Assembly (NCBI GenBank): GCA_002371075.1 | Contig: DFFS01000062.1 | Span: 1 to 44,015 of the forward strand | Length of the DNA stretch: 44,015 nt | Direction: 5' to 3' | From: Christensenella sp. UBA3770 | Lineage (GTDB): Bacteria; Bacillota; Clostridia; Christensenellales; CAG-1252 | Shown: one piece after another, positions 14,900-22,247 of the stretch | Numbering within the stretch: position 1 is the first letter of the stretch | How the letters are laid out: the number at the start of each line of letters is the position of its first letter | Program-made: the position numbers and the translations under genes | Notes under the pieces: generated by a model | What the model saw: only the letters and a program-made list of their open reading frames with translations | Told to the model about the DNA's origin: nothing | Database searches by the model: none

Positions 14900-15874
14900 A
14901 TGAAAGTTTGGAAAATCGTCGGGCCGAAAACCCTCTCCATGGAAGAAGAACAAGGGGAGCTCCGTCCCGGATACGTAAAAGTCAAAGTCACCAAACTCGG
15001 CTTGACCAGCGCGGACATTGCCGTATACGACGGGCAGACGGACGTTTCTCTTCCCATCGTGCCGGGCAGGATCGCCGCGGCGGTCATCAGCGAGGTCAAT
15101 CCGGACAGCCGCTTCCGCAAAGGGGAGCGCGTGCTCCTTTCCCCGTATATGAAGGATGAGAAGGGCAGGCTGTTTACCCGCGGCTTGGATATGGACGGCT
15201 TTCTTGCCGATTACGTCGTTTTGCCGGAGAGCGCCGTTTACGCCTTGCCCGAAAGCATTACGGAAGATATGGGCGTTTATGCCGAGTACATTAGCATCGC
15301 CGCCGGCTTGATCGACAAATTGGACCTCAAGCATGAGCAGTACGTTGCCATTTTGGGCGCCAATGCCCTCGGTTTGATCTTTGCGCAACTTGCCATTTAT
15401 TATCAAGCGATCCCCATCATCGTGGACCGTTCCGAAAAAAAACTGGAGGAAGCGGCTTCCTTTGGCATTTATTACCGCATCAATTCGTCCAAGCAGGACG
15501 CCGCGCGCAGGATCCGTCAGATCACCTGCGGCAAAATGGCGGATTGCACGGTGTTTGAGTGTCGCTCCGCGCAGCAACCGCAACTTGCCTTTTCGTTGAC
15601 GGCGGAAGGCGGCAAGGTGGGCATCGTCGGTTACGACAACTTTGTCAGCAAACTCAACGCGGATATCTCCGCAATCATGGGTAGGCAACTTTCCGTCGTG
15701 GGCATCAACAACGGCGCCGCGGATATGAATACGGCGATCAATTTGCTTGCAAACGAGGTGGTGCGTGTGGAGAACATTGCGGATAAAACGGTGGATTTTC
15801 TTGCCGCGCCAATGGCGTTTACCGAGTCGGTGGACAGCGAAAACAACTATCTTAAGATCCTTATCAAGTGCTGA
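14900..15874 (+). CDS. Zinc-less medium-chain dehydrogenase-like protein
   Basis: This 324-aa protein has the MDR alcohol dehydrogenase layout: an N-terminal GroES-like domain and a Rossmann domain with GANALG at 153-158 in place of GxGxxG. The catalytic zinc ligands are missing. The usual G-x-C-G-x-D segment reads GLTSADIAVYDG (no Cys), and the G-H-E segment reads VPGRIAAAV with R57 where the His should be. The four-cysteine structural zinc lobe (about 80-100) has no cysteine. It may act as a zinc-independent reductase or have no dehydrogenase activity. The last residues resemble sorbitol or threonine dehydrogenase C-termini only loosely. It is a single-gene unit with its own promoter and terminator. 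Confidence 0.75.
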   Translation: MKVWKIVGPKTLSMEEEQGELRPGYVKVKVTKLGLTSADIAVYDGQTDVSLPIVPGRIAAAVISEVNPDSRFRKGERVLLSPYMKDEKGRLFTRGLDMDGFLADYVVLPESAVYALPESITEDMGVYAEYISIAAGLIDKLDLKHEQYVAILGANALGLIFAQLAIYYQAIPIIVDRSEKKLEEAASFGIYYRINSSKQDAARRIRQITCGKMADCTVFECRSAQQPQLAFSLTAEGGKVGIVGYDNFVSKLNADISAIMGRQLSVVGINNGAADMNTAINLLANEVVRVENIADKTVDFLAAPMAFTESVDSENNYLKILIKC

Positions 15875-15885
15875 TTTGTTTTAAT

Positions 15886-15918
15886 AAAAAAGCCACCCCA
15901 ACGGGTGGCTCTTTTTTT
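15886..15918. terminator. Bidirectional terminator between convergent genes
   Basis: AGCCACCC (15891-15898) and GGGTGGCT (15903-15910) form a perfect 8-bp stem with a CAAC loop. A T run follows on the plus strand and an A run precedes it, giving a T run on the minus strand. It ends the dehydrogenase-like gene and the lipoprotein gene from the other side. Confidence 0.92.
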
Positions 15919-15926
15919 GTTTGAGA

Positions 15927-17255
15927 TCAGAAGACCTTTGGCAAGTAGCCGTGCAAGTAGCTTTCCAACGTGCTGACGGCATTTTGCGCCGCGTTGCGCT
16001 CCCCCTCGCTGACGCCGTCCGTTGCGTCAAAATCGGACAGGGCGGCAAAAGACGAGATCATTTCGTCAAACGATGCGCCGGGGGCGGGGTCCTCTTCTTT
16101 AAGCTCTCTGTCCAGCAGGGTGGCAACCGTGCCTTGATCCTCTTTGAGAACCGTCAAAAAGCTGTCCAAAACGGCGGTTAAGGAAGTTTTCTTTTGCGTT
16201 GAAAGGGCGCTGTACGTCGCAGCGAAGGTGTACAAGCGATAGGCGGAGTCGGCAAGGACGGCGTCCTTGTCGGAGATCGGCGTAAACGAGCCGTTTATCA
16301 CAAAGCCCTTGAGGGTGCCTTCCATCGAGATGTATTCGTCAAAGTCTCCTTCGCGCGCGTCAAACTGCTCTTTTGTGAGCAGGGTCTTTTCCCACGTTGC
16401 GTACGTGTAGCCGTAGTAAACGGTCTGCTCGCGTTTTTCATAGGGGAGCCCCACAAAAAGCCTTGCGTCGGCTGCCGCCAAATAGTCGGCAAAGAAAGAG
16501 AGGATCTCGTCGTATCCGTCCCTAAGGACGGCGGCAAGCGCCAAGATCGTCGTCTTGCTCTTTTGCAGAGCGGCGCGGGTCTCGGCGGACAAGCCCTCTT
16601 CGGGAAGCAGCTCGTCTATCTTGCTTTGTGCAAACTCGTAAAGGAAGCTTTTTGCGCTTGCGGAAAGCCCCGTCGCCTTTCTGAGCGAGGCGACAAGCGT
16701 GATCATCATCGTGTTGACCTGCTTTTCGTTGACAAGTTCCGTTTCGCCGTTCATTAACTTGGTTACAAGGTCGGTGCCAAACGCCGTATCCTGCCCAAGC
16801 AGCAGCGAGGCAAGTTTTTCGCAATCGGAAGAGGTGTAGGGTAAATCCGTCTTAACGCTGCTTGCCGCTGCGTAAAAGAGCTTCCCCGCGATCTCCGGGC
16901 TGACGGAAGACGCCGCCGCGGTCAAACCCGCGCGATAGCTCTTTGCGTGCTCAAGCGTAAAGGATTTGTCCTTAAGGTCCTGCAGGGCGGTCGCGCAACC
17001 TTGGTCGTTCGGTAATTCTTTTAATAGGGAGATCTTTTCCGGCTCTTCCAATCCCGCTTTGTCCAAAAGGGCAAGTAGGGCTGAGGCAATTTCCGCCGCG
17101 TCCGCCTTATCTTCCGAGAAAACGGTTGTTACGGCAAGTGCGGCAAGCTCCTCCGTGCTCTCCGTCTTGGGCGCCTCCTTTTTGCAAGCAAAGAACCCTG
17201 CCGTCAGGGCAAGGATCAATGCAAAGATCAAAATGGCGGAAAACAATTTTTTCAT
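15927..17255 (-). CDS. Helical lipoprotein of unknown function
   Basis: This 442-aa protein has a lipoprotein signal peptide: KK at 2-3, a hydrophobic core and a lipobox ending AGFFAC with C24 as the modified residue. The mature part is almost wholly alpha-helical, rich in Ala, Leu, Glu and Lys, with no cysteines likely to form disulfides and one aromatic patch (TVYYGYTYATWEK, about 306-318). I recognise no domain. The ATG at 17255 is preferred over a far-upstream ORF start because the signal peptide begins there; the ribosome binding site is weak (AAGAAG). It lies 32 bases downstream of the EamA transporter gene and is probably co-transcribed with it. Confidence 0.75.
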   Translation of the reverse strand: MKKLFSAILIFALILALTAGFFACKKEAPKTESTEELAALAVTTVFSEDKADAAEIASALLALLDKAGLEEPEKISLLKELPNDQGCATALQDLKDKSFTLEHAKSYRAGLTAAASSVSPEIAGKLFYAAASSVKTDLPYTSSDCEKLASLLLGQDTAFGTDLVTKLMNGETELVNEKQVNTMMITLVASLRKATGLSASAKSFLYEFAQSKIDELLPEEGLSAETRAALQKSKTTILALAAVLRDGYDEILSFFADYLAAADARLFVGLPYEKREQTVYYGYTYATWEKTLLTKEQFDAREGDFDEYISMEGTLKGFVINGSFTPISDKDAVLADSAYRLYTFAATYSALSTQKKTSLTAVLDSFLTVLKEDQGTVATLLDRELKEEDPAPGASFDEMISSFAALSDFDATDGVSEGERNAAQNAVSTLESYLHGYLPKVF

Positions 17256-17287
17256 CTTCTTAATATACCACACGCGCGCGCATTCCG

Positions 17288-18253
17288 TCAAGGGCGCGGC
17301 TCTTCGGGCGCCTCCCTTTTCGGCGCGGGTTTTGCAAAAAGCTCCTTGGTCTCGGTCAGCACGATCGCCACCACCATCAGGGCAATGCCGATCCACTCCC
17401 TTATTGTGAGCATCTCTTTCAAAAAGATCATGCCGAAGATCAAAGAGAAGGATGCCTCCAAGCTCATGATCAGCGACGCCGCCGTCGGGTTGGTCCCCTT
17501 TTGTCCTACGATTTGGAAGGTGTACGCGATGCCGCACGAGCATATGCCCATATACAGGAAGGTTTTGTAGTAGGAAAGCAAGGTGGAAAGGCTGAAGCGA
17601 CTCCTTTCAAAGATCAGTGCAAGCAGGGCGGAGAACACGCCGCAAAACAAAAACTGCAAACAGCTTAGTTTGACGCCGTCCACTTGGTTTACAAAGTGGT
17701 CCACCACCGTGATGTGCACGGAAAACGCAATGGCGCACAGGATCAGGCAGATATCCCCCGCGTTGATGTAAAAGCCGCCTTTGACGGAAATAAAGTACAG
17801 CCCAACCACCGCGAGGGCAACCGAGACCCAAACGATCAAGCTGCTTTTTTTGCCGCGAAACAGCCCGATGACGGGCACCAAAACGATATACATCGCGGTG
17901 ATAAAGCCCGCCTTGCCCGCCTCCAAATTCATCGAAAGACCAAACTGTTGCAGGTTGGTGGCAACGCTGATGACCACGCCGCAAATCAAGCCGCCCAGCC
18001 AAAGCGTTTTGCGCGCCTTTTTTTGCTCTTCAAGGGAGAGGGTAGGGACTTCGCCCCGCTTTTTTTTGATGGCGTCCATTACAAGAAAGACGGGAACAAG
18101 CACCGCCGAGCCAATCAAAGCGCGGGTCGCCGTAAAGGTAAACGGCGCCACTTCGTCCACCGCTTGCGCCACAAAAGAAAACCCCCACAGTATCGCCGCG
18201 GCGAGCAAAAAGGAGTATCTTATAAGCTTGGTCTTGTTCAGTCGTTCCGTCAT
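17288..18253 (-). CDS. EamA/DMT-family transporter
   Basis: This 321-aa membrane protein has about ten hydrophobic segments in two similar halves, the EamA (drug/metabolite transporter) layout. The first half has LLAAAILWGFSFVA near residue 10, and the second half has TNPTAASLIMSLEASFSLIFG near 250, the conserved E-x-x-x-x-x-x-G region. A proline- and charge-rich tail (KPAPKREAPEEPRP) lies in the cytoplasm. The substrate cannot be read from the sequence; metabolite or amino-acid export is usual. The ATG at 18253 has no Shine-Dalgarno and lies 6 bases after the -10 box, so the mRNA is probably leaderless. Confidence 0.88.
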   Translation of the reverse strand: MTERLNKTKLIRYSFLLAAAILWGFSFVAQAVDEVAPFTFTATRALIGSAVLVPVFLVMDAIKKKRGEVPTLSLEEQKKARKTLWLGGLICGVVISVATNLQQFGLSMNLEAGKAGFITAMYIVLVPVIGLFRGKKSSLIVWVSVALAVVGLYFISVKGGFYINAGDICLILCAIAFSVHITVVDHFVNQVDGVKLSCLQFLFCGVFSALLALIFERSRFSLSTLLSYYKTFLYMGICSCGIAYTFQIVGQKGTNPTAASLIMSLEASFSLIFGMIFLKEMLTIREWIGIALMVVAIVLTETKELFAKPAPKREAPEEPRP

Positions 18254-18259
18254 AGCTAT

Positions 18260-18289
18260 ACTGTAGACTTGCAGGGTCAAAAAAGTCAA
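18260..18289 (-). promoter_or_regulatory. Promoter of the EamA gene, giving a leaderless mRNA
   Basis: On the minus strand TTGACT (18289-18284), an 18-base spacer and TACAGT (18265-18260), then six bases and the ATG at 18253. The expected transcription start falls on or beside the ATG. Confidence 0.6.
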
Positions 18290-18315
18290 CAATTCTTTGC
18301 CTTTCGCGCACATAA

Positions 18316-18344
18316 TTGACAAAAAAATATACAAAGTATATAAT
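18316..18344 (+). promoter_or_regulatory. Consensus promoter of ybaK, giving a leaderless mRNA
   Basis: A perfect TTGACA (18316-18321), a 17-base spacer and a perfect TATAAT (18339-18344). The ATG at 18352 is 7 bases after the -10 box, which is where transcription should begin. No Shine-Dalgarno is possible. Confidence 0.85.
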
Positions 18345-18351
18345 TAGACCT

Positions 18352-18825
18352 ATGGAGAAGGCGGAAAAGACCAACGCGATGCGCATCCTTGACCAAAGAG
18401 GGGAAGACTACACCCCCTTTTATTTGTCTTCGATCCCCGAGGACGGCAAGGCGGCGGCGGAGATGCTCGGCATGGACCCTTGCGGCGTGTTCAAAACGCT
18501 GGTCACCGTCGGGTCCGATCTTTCCCATTACGTCTTTGTGATCCCCGTCCGTGAAACGCTTGACCTCAAAAAGGCGGCGAAGGCGGCGGGCGTAAAAAGC
18601 GTGGAGATGTTGCCGCAAAAGGCGCTTTTCCCCTTGACGGGGTACGTGCACGGCGGGTGCAGCCCGATCGGCATGAAAAAGCTGTTCCCCACCTTTTTTG
18701 ACGAGACGGCGATCCTGTTTGACAAGGTTGTGACAAGCGCGGGCAAGCTGGGGGTTTTTCTCTCTGCTTCTCCCGCTGCTTTTGAAAGGACGGTAAACGC
18801 AAAGTTTGCCGATCTGGTGAGGTGA
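18352..18825 (+). CDS. ybaK: YbaK/EbsC-type aminoacyl-tRNA deacylase
   Basis: This 157-aa protein belongs to the YbaK/EbsC family, which removes cysteine wrongly attached to tRNA-Pro. The start EKTNAMRILDQRG, VFKTLVT (about 44-50) and the family motif GYVHGGCSPIGMKKL (about 99-113), with its catalytic-region Gly-Gly-Cys/Ile-Ser-Pro segment, are all present. The ATG at 18352 is fixed by the promoter and by the conserved K-T-N-A-M-R start region. It is followed after 3 bases by an ABC transporter gene, so they form one transcript, though no functional link is obvious. Confidence 0.92.
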   Translation: MEKAEKTNAMRILDQRGEDYTPFYLSSIPEDGKAAAEMLGMDPCGVFKTLVTVGSDLSHYVFVIPVRETLDLKKAAKAAGVKSVEMLPQKALFPLTGYVHGGCSPIGMKKLFPTFFDETAILFDKVVTSAGKLGVFLSASPAAFERTVNAKFADLVR

Positions 18826-18828
18826 TTT

Positions 18829-19482
18829 ATGTCTGATATCATTGTTTCCGAAGTCAGCAAAAGTTTCGGGCGCGAAGTGTTGCATTCGCTGTCTTTTACC
18901 GTAAATTCGGGTGATTTCCTTTCCATCACGGGGGAGAGCGGCAGCGGCAAAAGCACCCTTCTCGGCATTATGGGCGGCGTGCTTCGTCCCGATAAAGGCA
19001 GTGTGACGGTGGGGGGCACGGACATCGCGGCTCTTTCGGAAAAGGAGCTTGCCGTGATGCGCCGCACCCGCCTTGGTTTTGTGTATCAGTTTTTCAATTT
19101 GATCCCCACGATGACGGTCAGGGACAACATTCTTTTGCCCCTCGTTTTGGATGGAAAAAAACTTTCGGATTATCAAAAAAAGTTTGACGAACTCGCTATG
19201 TTCACCCATCTCGGCGGCGTTTTGGACGATTATCCCGAGACGTTGTCCGGCGGTGAGCAACAAAGGGCGGCGATCCTACGCGCCCTGATCCACGACCCCG
19301 AGGTGATCCTTTTGGACGAGCCGACCGGCAATTTGGACAGTGAAAACGCGCACGCCGTCATGACCCTGCTTAGCGATCTCAACAAAAAGTACGGCGTCAC
19401 CGTCGTGCAGGTCACGCACAGCGAGCAGGGGGCTGCGTACGGAAACCGCGTGATCACGATCAAGGACGGCAGGCTGCTGTGA
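18829..19482 (+). CDS. ABC transporter ATP-binding protein (LolD/MacB-like)
   Basis: This 217-aa ATPase has Walker A GESGSGKST (about 36-44), Q-loop YQFFNL (about 85), signature LSGGEQQRAAI (about 139-149), Walker B VILLDEPTGNLDS (about 159-171) and a switch His in QVTHSE. The L-D-E-P-T-G-N-L-D form is that of the LolD/MacB/FtsE group, which drives mechanotransmission exporters rather than channel-type importers. The ATG has GAGGTGA. It overlaps the permease start by 4 bases (GTGA), so the two subunits are made together. Confidence 0.94.
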   Translation: MSDIIVSEVSKSFGREVLHSLSFTVNSGDFLSITGESGSGKSTLLGIMGGVLRPDKGSVTVGGTDIAALSEKELAVMRRTRLGFVYQFFNLIPTMTVRDNILLPLVLDGKKLSDYQKKFDELAMFTHLGGVLDDYPETLSGGEQQRAAILRALIHDPEVILLDEPTGNLDSENAHAVMTLLSDLNKKYGVTVVQVTHSEQGAAYGNRVITIKDGRLL

Positions 19483-21818
19483 GTTTTGCAAAGAGCATTC
19501 TTCTCGGCTTAAAGAAAAAGATTTGGGAGCCGATCATGATCATTTTGACCGTGGCGATCGCCGTCGCGACTTTTGTCTCGGCGTTTGCGCTTCGCGCGTC
19601 TGTCAAGGTGGCGGCGGAGGACGCTTACCGCGCTCTTTCGGGAGAGTGTGAGCTTGAAGCTGCCCTCTCGGAGGACGCCGCCTACTACCTGACGGCGGAC
19701 ACGCCTGCCTTTCACGCGCTGAAAGAGGCGTGTGAAAAATACGGCGACCTGTATGCCGGTTATCTGTTTTATGCGTCGGTCGGAAAGGACGCGGGTTCCT
19801 TTGCCGAGATCTATGCCACCGATATTACTTCCCTTGCTCAATACAATCAAATAACCTTGGTTTCGGGCGAGAGCGCAAAAACGCGCACCGGCGTCGTGCT
19901 TTCCGAGCCGTTTGCAAAAAGCATCGGGGCAAAAACGGGCGATCTTTTGGTTGCCACACGTTACGGCTCCGATCAAAAGGTCACTCTTGTCGTAACGGGG
20001 GTCGCCGAGGCGCGCGGCGTCTTCCGTCAGGCGGACGCCCTCATTTCGGAAGAGGGGGCGGCAAGGCTGCTTTCCCTTGGCGACAACGTGCGTGTCTACA
20101 ATCGGTTTTTTATTGATTTATCCGAGCAAAAGATCAATTCTCTCGGCGTAACGAAAGAGGTTGCGCAAGACGATATCAAGGCGGCGTGTCCGCTGTTTTC
20201 CGTTGGGTCTCCCGTCAAAGAAAACAACGTTGCGGTCACCCTTTCTTATCAAAGCACGTTGCTTTTTGTGATCACGCTCATCGTCGCGGTCCTTGCGGCG
20301 ATCCTGATTTTTACGGCGGTCTCCCTCGTTATGAAAAACCGCGTTTCCGTCGCCGCTTTGTTTAAAAGCGTCGGTGCTACGAGCGGCGGTTTGAGCCTTT
20401 ATTTGTTTGCCGAAGTGCTGCTGTATGGCGTCGTCGGCGGGCTGTTTGGCATCGGCGCAAGCTACGGCGTCATCGCCTTGTTCGGCGCGCTGACGGGCTC
20501 CGTCGTTTCTTTCTCGGTGGGGTGGCTTGCGGCGCTTCTCGGCATGTTGTTCGGCGTGGCGCTTTCGGTGATTTCCGCGTCGCTTCCCGTCGTTAAACTT
20601 GCCTATTCGCCTTTGTACGATATGTTGCACGAGGCGTCGCCCGTCCGCAAAAACAGGGTCTTGCCTTCCGTAATTTGCGGAGTGCTGTTCCTTGCTTTGT
20701 TCCTTTGGACGGCGTTTGCGACGGTCTCTTCCGCTTTTGTCGTGGGCATCTTTGCTTTCCTTGCGTTGTTGGCGGCGCTCTTTAGCGTCGTGCCGCTTGC
20801 GGTCAAAGGGGTTTGTGCGCTGCTGTGTCGTTTGACGCGCGGCGTTCCAAAGGCAGGCAAGATTTATCTTGCATCTTCCGCTGCAAAGCATAACCGTCAT
20901 GCTTATTCCGGCGCTCGTCTGCTTGCGATCACCGTGATGGCGGTCGTGGCGGTCGGGGCGCTTCTTGGCGAAGCCAACCGTCAACTTTCCTCTTTTGACA
21001 AGCTGTTCCGCGCCGATATAGTGATCTCGGCAAGCAGCGAGGACCTTGCGGATATTGCCGCCGAAGCAAAGCAGGTGGAAGGCGTCTCGGGGGCGTATCT
21101 TGCTTACGTCGCCACCCGTTGCGAGATCGAGGGGGACAAGGACAACACCGTCTCGCTCATCGCGGCGCGCGGGCAAGAGTTTGAGCAGGTCTTCAACGCC
21201 GCCGAGTTTGGCGTGGACGTTTCTTCCATCGTCGGGGTCGGACAAAGAAAGGCGGCGATCGGGGGCGGTCTTGCCCTCAAACTGGGGCTTTCCGTCGGAG
21301 ACGAGTTTGCGCTGATCGTAGATGGAAAACGGCTGACGTTTACGATCGCTTCCTTGATCGACACGCCGCTGACCGTGGTGTTTGCCGATCTTTCGGGGCA
21401 GGATGTTTCGCCCAACGTGTGTTTGGTGAAAGGCGACGAAGCCGTGCACGCTCGCCTTGCGGAAAAATACGCCTTAGAGGGGGTGGTCACGTCATCGCGC
21501 GATGCGTTCGGTTACGTGATCGACCTTGCCGACGCGTACATCAGGGTTTTCTCGCTCTTTGAATTTTTGGTTTGTCTTTTTGCCTTTGTCGGCTATTTAA
21601 ATACGGCTGTCGCATCCTATCGCGACAGGAAGCGTGAGCGTGAACTGCTTTCCGCCGCCGGCGCAAGCAAAGGTGACGTAAGGGGCATCGTGATCTGGGA
21701 AAACGTCGTGGTCGTTGCCACCGCCGTCCTCCTCGGCGCGCTCTGTTCGGTGGCGCTTTTGTTCATCGTGCAAAACATGCTCAAAACGCTCGGATTGTAC
21801 TTTTCACTGATCGGCTGA
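19479..21818 (+). CDS. ABC transporter permease with two FtsX-like domains
   Basis: This 779-aa membrane protein starts at a GTG overlapping the ATPase stop. One helix lies at about 18-40, then a large extracellular segment of about 210 residues rich in Asp and Glu (MacB periplasmic-like), then three helices (about 260-370), two or three more (about 400-450), a second extracellular segment, and three final helices ending near 775. FtsX-like segments occur twice, the layout of single-chain permeases in Firmicutes that export lipids or peptides or sense antimicrobial peptides. No two-component system is adjacent, so a sensing role is not supported here. Confidence 0.88.
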   Translation: MSFAKSILLGLKKKIWEPIMIILTVAIAVATFVSAFALRASVKVAAEDAYRALSGECELEAALSEDAAYYLTADTPAFHALKEACEKYGDLYAGYLFYASVGKDAGSFAEIYATDITSLAQYNQITLVSGESAKTRTGVVLSEPFAKSIGAKTGDLLVATRYGSDQKVTLVVTGVAEARGVFRQADALISEEGAARLLSLGDNVRVYNRFFIDLSEQKINSLGVTKEVAQDDIKAACPLFSVGSPVKENNVAVTLSYQSTLLFVITLIVAVLAAILIFTAVSLVMKNRVSVAALFKSVGATSGGLSLYLFAEVLLYGVVGGLFGIGASYGVIALFGALTGSVVSFSVGWLAALLGMLFGVALSVISASLPVVKLAYSPLYDMLHEASPVRKNRVLPSVICGVLFLALFLWTAFATVSSAFVVGIFAFLALLAALFSVVPLAVKGVCALLCRLTRGVPKAGKIYLASSAAKHNRHAYSGARLLAITVMAVVAVGALLGEANRQLSSFDKLFRADIVISASSEDLADIAAEAKQVEGVSGAYLAYVATRCEIEGDKDNTVSLIAARGQEFEQVFNAAEFGVDVSSIVGVGQRKAAIGGGLALKLGLSVGDEFALIVDGKRLTFTIASLIDTPLTVVFADLSGQDVSPNVCLVKGDEAVHARLAEKYALEGVVTSSRDAFGYVIDLADAYIRVFSLFEFLVCLFAFVGYLNTAVASYRDRKRERELLSAAGASKGDVRGIVIWENVVVVATAVLLGALCSVALLFIVQNMLKTLGLYFSLIG

Positions 21819-21892
21819 CGGTTTTTTCGCCGTTTCGCAACGTTATATTTTAAAAAATTAACAATTATTTTTGTTTTTGGGAGGCAAAACAA

Positions 21893-21921
21893 TTGACTTG
21901 GGCTTTTGCCATAAGTATAAT
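21893..21921 (+). promoter_or_regulatory. Promoter of rpmE
   Basis: TTGACT (21893-21898), a 17-base spacer and TATAAT (21916-21921). The leader of about 30 bases carries GAGGTG before the ATG at 21958. Confidence 0.85.
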
Positions 21922-21957
21922 ATCAGTACATAAAGACATTCATAAGAGGTGCAAACT

Positions 21958-22167
21958 ATGAAAGATTCCATCCATCCCGAGTACAGAAAAGCTACAGTTG
22001 TCTGTGCATGCGGCAATACCTTTGAAACGGGCACTACCAAGAAGACCGACGTTATCTCCGTCGATATCTGTTCCAAGTGCCATCCTTTCTTCACCGGCAA
22101 ACAGAAGCTTATCGATACCGGCGGCAGGGTAGAAAAATTCAACAACCGCTACAACAGAAATAAATAA
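21958..22167 (+). CDS. rpmE: 50S ribosomal protein L31, zinc-binding form
   Basis: This 69-aa protein is ribosomal protein L31, which bridges the two subunits at the central protuberance. It keeps the zinc ligands C-x-C in VVCACGNTF and C-x-x-C in CSKCHPFFTG, so it is the C+ paralogue that can be exchanged for a zinc-free form under zinc limitation. The ATG at 21958 is chosen over a GTG at 21949 because GAGGTG is correctly spaced for it. A terminator follows 13 bases after the stop, so it is a single-gene unit. Confidence 0.97.
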   Translation: MKDSIHPEYRKATVVCACGNTFETGTTKKTDVISVDICSKCHPFFTGKQKLIDTGGRVEKFNNRYNRNK

Positions 22168-22179
22168 AAAAAACGAAAG

Positions 22180-22210
22180 TGCGTTGTTGAATGAAAACAA
22201 CGCATTTTTT
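22180..22210 (+). terminator. Terminator of rpmE
   Basis: TGCGTTGTT (22180-22188) and AACAACGCA (22196-22204) form a perfect 9-bp stem, followed by six T. An ATG in the loop is in frame with the next gene but is most likely not its start. Confidence 0.92.
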
Positions 22211-22247
22211 GTGTTTTGCGGGCGCATGGGCGTCCGTTGCGGAGCGT

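Noticed and set aside
17255..17543. N-terminal extension of the 442-aa lipoprotein
   Set aside because: The extension is antisense to the EamA gene's 3' end, and the signal peptide begins at 17255.
22191..22247. Longer start for the DUF1385-PrmC protein
   Set aside because: The ATG at 22191 lies in the loop of the rpmE terminator, and the conserved family start begins at 22248.
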